Source: Gabonibacter massiliensis
Lineage (GTDB): Bacteria; Bacteroidota; Bacteroidia; Bacteroidales; Marinifilaceae
Reading direction: 5' to 3'
Length of the DNA stretch: 64,000 nt
Assembly: GCA_001487125.1 (NCBI GenBank)
Contig: LN913013.1
Span: 1,240,001-1,304,000, forward strand
Shown here one piece after another: positions 45,778 through 56,100 of this stretch. The notes below the pieces were generated by a model, which was not told where the DNA came from, did no database searches, and saw only the letters and a list, made by a program, of their open reading frames with translations. Numbering within the stretch: position 1 is the first letter of the stretch; every line of letters starts with the position of its first letter. The position numbers and the translations under genes are program-made.

Positions 45778-47073
45778 TTAGAAAGATCCGTACGCATTCA
45801 AAGCTTTTATTAAACCCGAATAGTAACTTTGAGCAGCCACTTTAGCATGTACATAATTGAGTTGTGAAGTCTGCCGATAAGTCTGGGCGTCGATTACTTC
45901 CAAAATAGAAATTTTCCCTTCCCCGTAACGTTCCAACGCTTTTATTTCGTTTTCACGAGCCTTTTCCAATGAATTTTCACTCAAAACCGCTCGTTCCTGC
46001 GCCTGCAATAAATTCAGATTAGCCGTCTGTATGTCCAATGCCACTTCATCTTTCACCCGATTCAACCGATCGATTGCCATACCGATCCGCTCCGTAGAAG
46101 CTCTTTTTTCACTACGACGTTTTCCCCATTCAAATAAAGGTACTGATAATTTGGCATAAGCAGCATAATTAGGATCCATATCCGAACGAAAATTATATCC
46201 TGGAGAGGTATAATTTCCTTCCATACCCACATAAAACTGAGGCTTATATTGAGAATCATTTCGTCGCGAACTACTCTCGATTATCTTTACCTGTTCTTCA
46301 GCAATCTTAATTTCAGGACGATTCATTCCGGTCGATAACGATAAGGAGTCTCCAATGGCAAGCATTGGGACAACTGTTTCTATTTCCGTAGAACTTTGCA
46401 ATTCCACACCGATAATGGAATTAAGAGCCATACATCCCGTTTGGAAATCATTTTTTGCTTGCAACAGGCGATATTCAGCCTCATTGAGCTTCACCTCAGC
46501 CATCAATAAATCTTGAGGATCGGCCAACCCTGCATCCACTCTTTCCCCGATTGTTTTTACCAATGAAGCCATCGAATCATAAAAATCTTGGACTACATCA
46601 ATGATCTCCCGACGAGCTACCGTGTTCCAATACTGAATATCTGTCTGGTAACAAACCATAACCCGCACCATTTCGGCTTGGCTGACCGCCATGGCCTGTT
46701 GATGCCGGACTAACCGAATGGCCTCGAGAATCCGGCCTCCCGTGTAAACTGGTTGCAACAAAGCAACCGATGCGCCGTATTGCATATGTTGTCCTTCAAA
46801 ACTTTTGGATACTCCTGCAACCGGCAATTCGATGGACAATTCCATCGGATTACCCGTATACCGGAAACTCGCATCCGCAGCCAACTTCGGCATTCTATCG
46901 GCACGGACCGATTTTTCAAGTTCCAAACTGACTGAAATATTTTTCTCTGCAGCTTTAAGATCGTGATTATACTGCAAAGCCATAGAACGATAAGTATCGA
47001 GTAATGAGCTTTGTTGTGCGGATACCGTCGACAAACAGCCTAAAGCCACAAACATTAAACCAATCTTTTTCAT
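45778..47073 (-). CDS. TolC-family outer membrane efflux protein
   Basis: Outer-membrane channel of 431 residues with a signal peptide (about 1-19) and the two repeated helical-hairpin halves of TolC ('LEKSVRADRMPKLAADASF' in the first, 'RYGEGKISILEVIDAQTYRQT' in the second). It would form the exit duct for the RND pump encoded immediately upstream; the start overlaps the pump's end by 4 nt. Confident in family. Confidence 0.93.
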   Translation of the reverse strand: MKKIGLMFVALGCLSTVSAQQSSLLDTYRSMALQYNHDLKAAEKNISVSLELEKSVRADRMPKLAADASFRYTGNPMELSIELPVAGVSKSFEGQHMQYGASVALLQPVYTGGRILEAIRLVRHQQAMAVSQAEMVRVMVCYQTDIQYWNTVARREIIDVVQDFYDSMASLVKTIGERVDAGLADPQDLLMAEVKLNEAEYRLLQAKNDFQTGCMALNSIIGVELQSSTEIETVVPMLAIGDSLSLSTGMNRPEIKIAEEQVKIIESSSRRNDSQYKPQFYVGMEGNYTSPGYNFRSDMDPNYAAYAKLSVPLFEWGKRRSEKRASTERIGMAIDRLNRVKDEVALDIQTANLNLLQAQERAVLSENSLEKARENEIKALERYGEGKISILEVIDAQTYRQTSQLNYVHAKVAAQSYYSGLIKALNAYGSF

Positions 47074-50000
47074 CGTTGATATTCTTTTACGTTATAAAAT
47101 ACAGTATAAAGAGCCGGAGTAACAAACAGTGTCAACAAGGTTGCGAATGCCAGTCCAAAAATAATAGTAGCGGCCATTCCCCCGAAAGCGACATCAAACA
47201 GGAGAGGCACCATACCAAAAATGGTCGTCGTTGCAGCCATTAATACCGGACGAGTACGAATAACGGTAGCTTCGACAATAGAAGTATAGAGGCTAATGCC
47301 GCTCCGGTGTTGTATATTGATTTCATCAAGCAGCACGATAACATTTTTAATAATCATCCCTAAAAGCCCCAACCAACCGGCAATCGGGAAAAAGCCAAAT
47401 TCGAACCCGGTAAGCAACATGCCGACAGCAACACCAATGATCGACAAGGGGAGTACACAAAGAATAATGACAGGTTCTCGAAAATTACCAAAAAGAGCTA
47501 CAAGAATTACCACCAACAAGAGAAAAGCCAAAGGAAAAAACTTGGCAAGTGCCTGTAATCCTTCTCCCTGATCCTTATATTGCGAATCCCAAAAGAAAGA
47601 GTATCCTTCAGGTAAACGGATCTTTTCAATCTCTCCCCTTATCTCTCCGTGTACCTCGGCCATCGTGTGTCCGGGCTTTACACCACACATGGCAGCCATC
47701 GATAATTGTCGGTTATACGTTCTGACCTGTGGAAACTCCCAGGTAGTTTCAATACGTTCGGTCACTTGCGACAGAGGAGCTGATTTACTTCCATTCCAGA
47801 TAGAGAAATTTCCCAAAGACTCAGCATCCGTGACATTGGGTACTTCCGATTTAAGTTGCACGGGAACTTTTTTCTCCTTATCCCGATAAACACCTACCGT
47901 AAATCCGTCACTAATAGACTTCACGGACTGAATCATATCTGCTTTTGTAATCCCCAGCATTCCAGCTTTCACCGGATCATATACAGGACGGATCACCATC
48001 GTCATATTACCCCATTCGTTACGAGCATCCGCAACTTTTGGATTCCGCCGCATAATTTCGATAGCCACTCCAGTCAGCGAATCCAAAACAGCCATATCAA
48101 GTCCCAAGAAACGGGCTTCAATCAAAGCTTCTGTAAGCGGGCTAAGTTCAAATTTATTGACTTTAACAAAGGCCTCCGGATACTTTACGGGAATAGAATC
48201 CTGCAATATAGCATGTAATTGACGGGACATCGACGAAGTCCTACATTTCACCAGCAACTGTGCATAATTTGATTGCGGTCCGAAAGAGACGTTTGCTAAA
48301 TAATAACGCGGAGGCGTTCGGCCCACGAATGCAGACACGCTCTCGGTTTCCCCGTAAGTACGAATATAATCTGTCATATCTTCGGCGATACGGTCAGTCT
48401 CCTCTATCCGGCAACCTTCCGGCAACCACATATCAATGGTAAAATATTGCTTATCAAGTGACGGAACAAAAACCTTCGGAATAAATCGAAAGCTCCAGGC
48501 AGAAAGACAAAGCATCACAACCAGGCAGGACAGAACCAGGTATTTACGCCGGATCACCCAATGCAAAGAGGAACGGAAAATGTCGTACCATTTCCCAGAA
48601 AACAAATTCTCTTTCAACTCGGCAGGATGCGGACGGCGAACAAATTCCTGAATAAAAAACGGAGTTTGCGTAAGAGCAAACACCCAACTGAACATGAGTG
48701 ACACGCCAATAACAATTACCAACGAGGATAACAACTCTCCTGTAATATGCGGAGAATAATAAATAGGCATAAAGGTCAGAATAGCAATAACCGTAGCCGC
48801 CAGCAAGGGTAAGGCCGTCGAAGAACAGGCCCGCATCAAGGCTACTCTTTTACGCATGCCCCGTTGCATATTGACCAAACAAGAGTCGGACACAACGATG
48901 GCATTATCCACCAGCATGCCCATGGCAATAATAATCGCAGCCAGCGACATGCGTTGTAGCGCAATCCCATTGGAATACATCACGATAAGCGTAGCAAATA
49001 TAGAAAATACCAGTCCACTACCTATCAAAATTCCATTTTTAAACCCTATAAAGAAAAGTAAAATAGCCACAACCGTGAGCACGGAAACGATCAGATTGAC
49101 AATAAACCCGCGATTGGCGACATCCGATTCATATCCCTGATCATAAATACAGGAAAGATGATATCCCGCCGGAAGTTTCCCCGAAAATTGATCGATTCGC
49201 TCTTTCACGAGTTCTGCCATATCCACCACATTCCCGGTAGGGACTGTCGAAACGGCGATACCGATAGCCGGTTCTCCATTGATCCGCATAATGTTCGACG
49301 CTGGCATCTGATAAGCTTCACTGATTTCAGCAATATCTCCCAGCCGAAAATGTTCACTACTTCTGGAAACGATCGTCAAATTCCGAATATCATCGAGCGA
49401 ATAAAAATTCCCTGTGGATTCAACACGAATACGATTCATTCCCGATTCTATTCCCCCGGCATCCACCACTCTATTTTGTCCTTCGAAAGCATGTATAATA
49501 TCCGTTGTCGTAATACCACTTTGCGACATGACGGAGGGGCTTATTCGTACTTCGATCGTAGGCATTTGTACGCCATAAATTTCCACTTTGGCTACATCTT
49601 TGACTTTTAGCAACTCATTTTTAATCCATTTAGCCTGATCTTCCAGTTCCCGGTAACTATGCCCGGATCCTGTCAAACCATAAAAAACGCCAAGGACATC
49701 TCCAAAATCGTCATTGACAACGGACGGACCCGCCCCAACCGGTAATTTTCCTTGTACATCGCTTACTTTTCGGCGAAGCTTATCCCATAATTGCTGCATT
49801 TCGGAGGCACGAATTTCTTTTTTTACATACACCGTAATTTTAGAAAGCCCGGCCCGGTTTTCCGTTTTTAAATAATAGAGTTCTCCCATAGATTGGATTG
49901 CCTCTTCCAATACATCCGTTACTTGTGTCTGAACCTCCGAAGGCGAAGCCCCCGAATAAGGCGTAATTACCAAGGCCTGCTTAATTGTGAAAGGAGCATC

Positions 50001-50108
50001 TTCCAATTTCCCCATTTTCAAGTAAGAGACCCCCCCCCCAAACAAGACCAAAACAAGCAGCAAGACACTCACGGACTTCTTTTGCAAAAAATATTTAATC
50101 AGCTTCAT
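47070..50108 (-). CDS. RND-family efflux transporter (AcrB/HAE type)
   Basis: Proton-driven inner-membrane pump of 1012 residues with twelve helices and two large periplasmic loops. Helix 1 begins at residue 13; the helix 4 region carries the proton-relay motif 'GMLVDNAIVVSDSCL', and helix 10-12 'SIIGVAVGMLLTG' and 'GMIIKNVIVLLDEI' are intact. With the adaptor at 50700-51755 and TolC at 45778-47073 it makes a tripartite efflux system. Substrate unknown. A run of eight C on the plus strand (50032-50039) lies inside the gene and could be slippage-prone. Confidence 0.94.
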   Translation of the reverse strand: MKLIKYFLQKKSVSVLLLVLVLFGGGVSYLKMGKLEDAPFTIKQALVITPYSGASPSEVQTQVTDVLEEAIQSMGELYYLKTENRAGLSKITVYVKKEIRASEMQQLWDKLRRKVSDVQGKLPVGAGPSVVNDDFGDVLGVFYGLTGSGHSYRELEDQAKWIKNELLKVKDVAKVEIYGVQMPTIEVRISPSVMSQSGITTTDIIHAFEGQNRVVDAGGIESGMNRIRVESTGNFYSLDDIRNLTIVSRSSEHFRLGDIAEISEAYQMPASNIMRINGEPAIGIAVSTVPTGNVVDMAELVKERIDQFSGKLPAGYHLSCIYDQGYESDVANRGFIVNLIVSVLTVVAILLFFIGFKNGILIGSGLVFSIFATLIVMYSNGIALQRMSLAAIIIAMGMLVDNAIVVSDSCLVNMQRGMRKRVALMRACSSTALPLLAATVIAILTFMPIYYSPHITGELLSSLVIVIGVSLMFSWVFALTQTPFFIQEFVRRPHPAELKENLFSGKWYDIFRSSLHWVIRRKYLVLSCLVVMLCLSAWSFRFIPKVFVPSLDKQYFTIDMWLPEGCRIEETDRIAEDMTDYIRTYGETESVSAFVGRTPPRYYLANVSFGPQSNYAQLLVKCRTSSMSRQLHAILQDSIPVKYPEAFVKVNKFELSPLTEALIEARFLGLDMAVLDSLTGVAIEIMRRNPKVADARNEWGNMTMVIRPVYDPVKAGMLGITKADMIQSVKSISDGFTVGVYRDKEKKVPVQLKSEVPNVTDAESLGNFSIWNGSKSAPLSQVTERIETTWEFPQVRTYNRQLSMAAMCGVKPGHTMAEVHGEIRGEIEKIRLPEGYSFFWDSQYKDQGEGLQALAKFFPLAFLLLVVILVALFGNFREPVIILCVLPLSIIGVAVGMLLTGFEFGFFPIAGWLGLLGMIIKNVIVLLDEINIQHRSGISLYTSIVEATVIRTRPVLMAATTTIFGMVPLLFDVAFGGMAATIIFGLAFATLLTLFVTPALYTVFYNVKEYQR

Positions 50109-50700
50109 TATAACTTCTGTTTTTCAATTTTTCATTTATATAAATCTGTCCTTTTATTGTCACAATTCCCCTCGTGAAGGCTTGAATACGTTTGGTTATT
50201 TCAAGTGATTCCGATAACGAGAATGGACAGGCATCCGGCATAAAAAGATTCGACCAATGTTTTCTAAAAAAAGTGTAAACAAGATGTGGCGATACGGTGG
50301 GTCGGACATACCCGTTTACAATCGCATCTTCCACCTTATCCCGACAAGCAACAGCATAGCTATCTAAAAAATTATCCAGAAAATGAAAAACATCATGATA
50401 ATATTTTTTTATCTCCAGACAACAACGACGGCTTAACTTTCCGCACAATTCGGGATAAGCCTCGACAAAATCGACCATAATATCCGGTAAACATTCATCC
50501 GCATTGTTAAAGATTTCTTCCTGATTTATCCTGTATGTAACACACTTCAACAATAATAGTTCCTTTGTTCGAAAATACTTTCTCAGGGTATGGGATGTCA
50601 GATTTATAAGTTTGGCTATCTCTTCCAAGGAGAGTGATCGAATGCCGTATAATCGAAATATGCCCACCACCTGTTGAATAATTAGAATTTCACGTTCCAT
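50095..50700 (-). CDS. TetR-family transcriptional regulator inside the efflux operon
   Basis: DNA-binding regulator of 201 residues. The N-terminal helix-turn-helix ('LSLEEIAKLINLTSHTLRKYF', about 24-44) is a TetR/AcrR type, followed by an all-helical ligand domain. Its start overlaps the adaptor stop by one base and its end overlaps the pump start by 14 nt, so it is translated within the operon, not divergently as is usual for TetR repressors. The operator may be near the operon start. Ligand unknown. Confidence 0.85.
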   Translation of the reverse strand: MEREILIIQQVVGIFRLYGIRSLSLEEIAKLINLTSHTLRKYFRTKELLLLKCVTYRINQEEIFNNADECLPDIMVDFVEAYPELCGKLSRRCCLEIKKYYHDVFHFLDNFLDSYAVACRDKVEDAIVNGYVRPTVSPHLVYTFFRKHWSNLFMPDACPFSLSESLEITKRIQAFTRGIVTIKGQIYINEKLKNRSYNEAD

Positions 50701-51755
50701 CAGATATATTCTTCATCCCCGATATGTACTTCCATTCCTTCCGATAAAAAGCGAAGTCCGCTAACCGCCACGACTTCTCCCTCAATCATACCGGTCTCAA
50801 TACATACCTTTCCTTCAGGCATTAATTTTCCCAATGTTATTTTCCGCCGACTAACACGTCCCTTTTCTTTATTAACAATCCACACAAAATCTTCTTTTGC
50901 AGGACTATGCCAAACAGCTTTCAACGGAATGATAACGTTTGAATCTGCAATCGTCTCTGAGGGCCGGAAAGAAAGCTTTCCGGACATGCCTGCCGGTAAC
51001 TGTTCTCGTTGATTCGGCAATAAGGCAGTTAACAGGTAAGAAAGATTATTTGGTGTCGTACTTTTGGATATCTTCTCGATCTTTAACTTGTATACCCTAT
51101 CTGGTATCGCATCAAAACGCAATTCTACCTCCTGATTCAAAGACTTGCTCAAAAGGACCTGCTGATTAACATATGTTTCTATCTTCAGATTATTAATATC
51201 AACAAACGATATAACCGGTTGCGAAGCTTTCACCTCTTGATATTTCTCAATATACACCTCCCCGACATATCCATCAAAAGGTGCAATCAACCGGGTATCA
51301 TTCAATTCGTTAACTGCCGTTTCATAAGCCGTTTTTGCCGATATATAATCGGCTTTAGCCTTTTCGAAGGTGCTTGCAGATACATTTTTTTTATCATGAA
51401 GAATCCGAATCCGCTCGAACTCGGCATGCATTTGTCGATACACGGCTTCAGCCCGTTCTTTACGGATACGAAAATCACGGGCATCAATTTCAGCAATAAC
51501 GTCACCGCTTTTGTAATAATTTCCGGCAAAGACTTCAAAACGATCGATAGGTCCTCCTACCCGAAAAGAGAGTTCCGATACCCGAAAAGGAGCAGATATA
51601 AACGAAAACTCCCACCGATTCTGCAAGGGCTCCTTCACGGCCGAGGCCGTTCGTACAACCATTTTCCGCTCTCGATTGCTTCGCATGGAATCCTCACACG
51701 AAACCAGTGCCATTATCAAAATCAACACTGTTATTAAATTCATTGCTACTTTCAT
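50700..51755 (-). CDS. RND efflux periplasmic adaptor lipoprotein (membrane fusion protein)
   Basis: Adaptor of 351 residues linking pump and TolC channel. A signal peptide ends in lipobox 'ALVSC' (Cys 20). Biotinyl-lipoyl-like half-motifs are visible ('FEVFAGNYYKSGDVIAEIDARDF' and 'DTRLIAPFDGYVGEVYI'), separated by a helical hairpin (about 85-140), then beta-barrel and membrane-proximal domains. The frame is open to an ATG at 51893, but that adds 46 basic residues before the lipoprotein signal, so the ATG at 51755 is preferred. First gene of the operon. Confidence 0.92.
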   Translation of the reverse strand: MKVAMNLITVLILIMALVSCEDSMRSNRERKMVVRTASAVKEPLQNRWEFSFISAPFRVSELSFRVGGPIDRFEVFAGNYYKSGDVIAEIDARDFRIRKERAEAVYRQMHAEFERIRILHDKKNVSASTFEKAKADYISAKTAYETAVNELNDTRLIAPFDGYVGEVYIEKYQEVKASQPVISFVDINNLKIETYVNQQVLLSKSLNQEVELRFDAIPDRVYKLKIEKISKSTTPNNLSYLLTALLPNQREQLPAGMSGKLSFRPSETIADSNVIIPLKAVWHSPAKEDFVWIVNKEKGRVSRRKITLGKLMPEGKVCIETGMIEGEVVAVSGLRFLSEGMEVHIGDEEYI

Positions 51756-52068
51756 CTTCTTTTTATTTTTGGACGAAAATAGCAGCTTACTTTCAAGTCT
51801 ACCGGATAAATTTTTCCGAAACCGGAAAATAAGATTCTGAAATCGGCATTCGGATAAACGAAGTTGCATGAACCATCTATCATATTCATTCATACAGAAA
51901 GGCTATCGAAAATTCATTCAAGATATTCTATCCCTTTTTCAACCATTTAAAATACCAAAAGCCACATTCAATAAAACTCGTACAAGAAATTTATGAATTT
52001 ATCCCACGCATTACATTATTCCGAATGAAATAATTATACTTTTGTCAGAACTCTTAAAACAAGAATTT
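51756..52068. other. Divergent control region of the efflux operon and yjbR-type gene
   Basis: No gene. It contains the palindrome at 51812-51829 and, on the plus strand, TACTTTTG (TAnnTTTG) at 52037-52044 ahead of the YjbR-type gene. Confidence 0.55.
51812..51829. promoter_or_regulatory. Palindrome upstream of the efflux operon, candidate operator
   Basis: Perfect 7-bp inverted repeat (TTTTCCG, 4-nt spacer, CGGAAAA) 57 nt upstream of the adaptor ATG. The placement suits an operator for the TetR protein of the operon or a leader hairpin; no binding evidence exists. Confidence 0.35.
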
Positions 52069-52452
52069 ATGAATATCGAAGAATTTCGGGAAATTTGCCT
52101 CTCCTTTCCGCACACGACAGAAGAGTTTCCATTCGATGAAACCACGCTGGTGTTTAAGGTCTTCAACAAAATGTTCGCCTGTACCGATATCCTACCTTTT
52201 GAATGGATCGCTTTAAAGTGTCAGCCGGAAAAAGCGATTATGTTAAGGGAAGAGTATAGCGAAATCGTCCCGGGGTATCATTTCAACAAAAAACACTGGA
52301 ACACCGTATACATTCACGGATCGTTATCGGATAAACTGATCGAGGAGTTAATCGAACACTCTTACCGGGAAGTCATTCTAAAACTACCCAAGAGTTTTAT
52401 AAAAGAGAATTTCAAAGAGTTTTCATTGACGGAATCCAACCGAAAGAAATAG
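52069..52452 (+). CDS. MmcQ/YjbR-family protein
   Basis: Small cytoplasmic protein of 127 residues with the YjbR/CyaY-like fold: 'REICLSFPHTTEEFPFDETTLVFKV' at the start, 'FEWIALKCQPEKAIMLRE' and 'VPGYHFNKKHWNTVYI' in the middle. The family is described as DNA-binding-like by fold, but its role is not established. A longer frame begins only at a TTG (52042) within the promoter -7 element, so ATG 52069 is used. Confidence 0.9.
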   Translation: MNIEEFREICLSFPHTTEEFPFDETTLVFKVFNKMFACTDILPFEWIALKCQPEKAIMLREEYSEIVPGYHFNKKHWNTVYIHGSLSDKLIEELIEHSYREVILKLPKSFIKENFKEFSLTESNRKK

Positions 52453-52480
52453 GGTAACTTTTCAACAGCTACCCATTTTC
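52452..52480. terminator. Weak hairpin between yjbR-type and PAS genes
   Basis: GGGTA/TACCC stem (52452-52456 with 52470-52474) with an inner CT/AG pair and a short T-rich tail, between convergent genes. Weak support as a terminator. Confidence 0.4.
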
Positions 52481-52501
52481 CATTATAAATTTTCCATCCC
52501 G

Positions 52502-52834
52502 TCAAACCTTGTTGGGTTTTCGAATATAATGCGGCATTTCAAAAGGTATCTCCAAGGAAAATTCTACCAGTCCCCGGTACTCTCCGTTTTCATACCAGGG
52601 TGTCTGATAGATCAGTTTTTTAACGCCGTTCTTTTCAATCGTGTAAGCATTTGTCGAATGATTTTCCATCAAGCCGAGCAATTTCGTTCGGGCCGGCTCC
52701 GGATGACAATCCAACACGTTTTGTCCCACCAGATCACCGTGATTCGTTTTTTGAGATTTATCATTCATCATCAAGATATTTCCGTCGCTATCACATACCG
52801 TGATTGCCACGTTTAACTCTTTCATATAATCCAT
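52502..52834 (-). CDS. Stand-alone PAS-domain protein
   Basis: Protein of 110 residues that is almost entirely one PAS fold: 'ITVCDSDGNILMMNDKSQ', 'LVGQNVLDCHPEPARTKLLGLM', then 'KLIYQTPWYENGEYRGLVEFSL'. There is no kinase, cyclase or DNA-binding domain attached. Such short PAS proteins may bind a small ligand or heme and act on a partner. No partner is evident nearby; the hybrid kinase at 53181 has its own PAS domains. Confidence 0.82.
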   Translation of the reverse strand: MDYMKELNVAITVCDSDGNILMMNDKSQKTNHGDLVGQNVLDCHPEPARTKLLGLMENHSTNAYTIEKNGVKKLIYQTPWYENGEYRGLVEFSLEIPFEMPHYIRKPNKV

Positions 52835-52963
52835 AGCTATTCTTTTTTATTTATACTGCAAATCTACAACATTTCAATACGATTTCATCCACCTGATTAT
52901 GAAAATAGTCCTTTCGTAACTCCCGGTCCTGTTGATTTTTTCAAATTATTTCTTCTAAAATAT

Positions 52964-52994
52964 TTTGCAGGAACCAAACAAATCCATATATTTG
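52964..52994 (+). promoter_or_regulatory. Promoter of tRNA-Asn
   Basis: TTTG at 52964-52967, a 19-nt spacer and TATATTTG at 52987-52994: an exact match to the Bacteroidota consensus, 18 nt before the mature tRNA. Confidence 0.85.
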
Positions 52995-53012
52995 CATCGC
53001 TTTTGAGAAAAT

Positions 53013-53089
53013 TCCTTAGTAGCTCAGTTGGTTAGAGCGGCGGACTGTTAATCCGTAGGTCGTAGGTTCAAGTCCTACCTGAGGAGCCA
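53013..53089 (+). tRNA. tRNA-Asn (anticodon GTT)
   Basis: Seventy-seven nucleotides with a 7-bp acceptor stem (53013-53019 with 53079-53085), discriminator G, encoded CCA at 53087-53089, D-loop 'AGCTCAGTTGGTTAGAGC', and anticodon loop CTGTTAA with GTT at 53047-53049, decoding AAC/AAT. T-arm 'GGTTCAAGTCC' is canonical. Confidence 0.97.
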
Positions 53090-53090
53090 C

Positions 53091-53121
53091 AAAAAGCCTT
53101 ACAGATTCTGTAAGGCTTTTT
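53091..53121 (+). terminator. Terminator after tRNA-Asn
   Basis: Perfect 14-bp stem (53091-53104 with 53108-53121), 3-nt loop, followed by more T. It begins one base after the tRNA CCA. Confidence 0.92.
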
Positions 53122-53180
53122 TTATTCCTTTCTTTTCTGAAGAATCGATTCCCTTTCAGACCATAATTCCAATATCCCCG

Positions 53181-56100
53181 TCAAGAGAGGTGTTTTTTCA
53201 AAATAGAATGTATCGTCACGGATTTTATAGGTTTACTTATAAAATCCGTACATCCTGCCTCCCAGCATTTCTCCCGATCCACTTCGAATGCATAAGCCGT
53301 TTGAATGATTATAGGGATATCCGAAAATTTACGGATCTCTATCATTGCTTCCAAACCATCCATACGAGGCATTTTCAAATCCATCAGGATGGCATCGTAC
53401 TTATTTTTCTTAAACATTTCCACGGCCTCTATTCCATCTCGAGCCCGATCCAACATATAATCTTTCTTCAACAATGCCTTTAACAATAGATAATTACTAT
53501 CCGTATCTTCGGCTATTAAAATATGCTTCTTATCCTCATTCGCTATCACAGGCCAATCTTCCGGCTCGTTAGAGACCTCAAAGACAAAATGTCCCTTATC
53601 CTCATCCAGATAAAGAGGTATACGAAAATAAAAAGTGGTACCTTTTCCCAATTCAGACTCGACGCGAATATCACCACCTAACAAATCCATAATAGCCTTA
53701 CAAATAGGCAAACCCAGTCCTGTCCCCGGCTTGAACTCATCCACTTTATAAAACCTATCGAAAATACGCGGCAAACTCTTTTCCGGAATCCCTTCTCCCG
53801 TATCAGCAACTGAAAACTCCAACCATTCCCGATCTTCCGAGAGCCGGGTTCCTAAAGTAATCTTTCCTTGTGAGGTAAATTTCTTGGCATTATTAATAAT
53901 ATTCGTAAAGACCTGCGTAAGTTTCACGCTATCCGTTTTTACCCGTAAACCTGTTGGAACCTCCTCTTTTACCAAAACAATTCGTTCAGGCATCAAAAGC
54001 CGATGAGTTTCAAAAACCGAATTAACCATCTCATTTACGTCACACTCTTCCACCTGACATCCGACCGAATTGGATTCGATACGAGAAAGATCCAATATAT
54101 CATCCAACAAAGACAAAAGCAGTTTACTATTTTTATTGATCGCGGCACAAAATGTTTGCTTTTCTTCATGGGAATAATCCTTTTCACATATTAGATTTGC
54201 AAAACCGACAATTCCATTGAGAGGAGTCCGTATTTCATGAGAGATATTTGCCAGAAAAGCGGACTTCAAACGATCGGATTCTTCCGCTTTTTCCATAGCG
54301 TGTTTCAACTCTTCTTCTATTCGCTTATGCTGTTCTATATTGATATCCAACCCATATAAATACTTTATTTTCTTCCCTTTACCCACCTCAATGGTTTGAA
54401 CGACACCCCGGCATTCCCACCAACTGTACTGACCGTTTCCCTTGTAATCCACACGATAAGCCGCCGTAAATTCGCCACTATCCTGTTTTTGTACCCTTTC
54501 GAAAAACTCACTAAATCCGGCTCGATCTTCCGGATGAACATAGAGTGCAAATTTCTCCAAGGTATCAAAAGGCTCTTTTTGAGCTCCCGTCTCCCCGAAC
54601 CCTTCTCCAAATTCAAAAGTCTGTTTATCGATATTAAATACCCACGTATAAAAACGTAATATCCCTATCGAAATCTTCAAGAATCTCTGTTGCTGCAATT
54701 CATCCGTCATATCCCTGAAAATCAACACGGCTCCGGCAACACCACGCAAACTATCGAATAAAGGAGATATACTTCCCGTCACATGCTTTACTTCTCCCCG
54801 TGTCGAAACCAACAACGCATCCGCATTCAACACCTGTCTCTCCCCCGTTTCCATCACTTTTCGTATAACACGCTGCATATATTTTTCATCCCCATCCACA
54901 CAAATGTTGCACACCTCATTCAAACGTTTTCCTATTCCATCCTGCCCGTATCCCACATTTTCCAAGGCGATACGATTCATTTCCAACACCTCCATCTCCC
55001 GATTCACAACAACAATACCCTCCTCCATCGAAGAGAGCGTATGGGATAAAACCTCTGTTTTTCGCTCCAAATTTTTTGCCATTCCTTTAGCCGCCGCTTC
55101 CAGTTTCTGACTCCTGTGGAACATTGTTCGGTAACGTAAATAGAAAAAAAGAAATAACCCTAATAAAATGACAAGAAGAACGATGAAAACAACAAAAAAG
55201 AATATGTAATTCCGATAAGTCACAAATAGGGAATCAGGTTCATTCACGATAATGCTTCCTTCCGGCAAAATCGCCCGTTCTACCTGCCTACGCTTTAATT
55301 GCAAGTCATCAAACATAAAGACACCCTCTGCCGTATCAACCGGCACATTCCGGACATCCTCCCCCTTCAATATCTTAACGGCTAATTTTCCCGCCCGAGT
55401 TCCTTGATCCTCCGCCCGCAACAAATATCCGCCCAAAATACCGTTTCCCTCGGCAAAATCCATCGAAGACAGGATCGGCGCCGGAGCCTCCTTTGAAAAA
55501 ATAGGATAATAAACTTCCGCGGACCTATACATTCCCTGCCGATCCCGCTGCCAAGTCGAAAGAATAATAAAAGAGAGAGGATCAAAATTTTCCATTTCCC
55601 CTATTAAATCATCCACCGTCGCTTCATTTTCTCCCATGTATTCTATCGGGAATACACGCTCATATTTAACCAATTGGCTTTGGGCCATTTTTTTATGCAT
55701 CCTTCCGGATTCCGTACTGTCCGAAATAACATATACTTTACGAGCTTCCGGAAATAATCTCCGTCCCAGTAAAAAAACTTTCTCGTAATCCAATTTACTA
55801 ACCACTCCCGTCGCATTTTCCCAGCCCTCTTGTTTTCTGTCATCAGAGACTGCCACCGCACAGAAAACAACCGGAATTTTTTTTATCATCGGAATATCCA
55901 ATGAAAAAAAGATTTGATTGGCCTCCTTATCCGAGACAATAATCAAATCCTGTCTCCCCCGGATTTCACTCAACGTCTGAAATAAGATTTCGGCCTGTTT
56001 ATCCTTATCTTTTGTTCTTTTAGAATCCAAATGAATAATTCTCAAATCAACCCTCAACCCGGCATCCTTCAACTGCCGTTTTACCGTCTCAATGATATTT

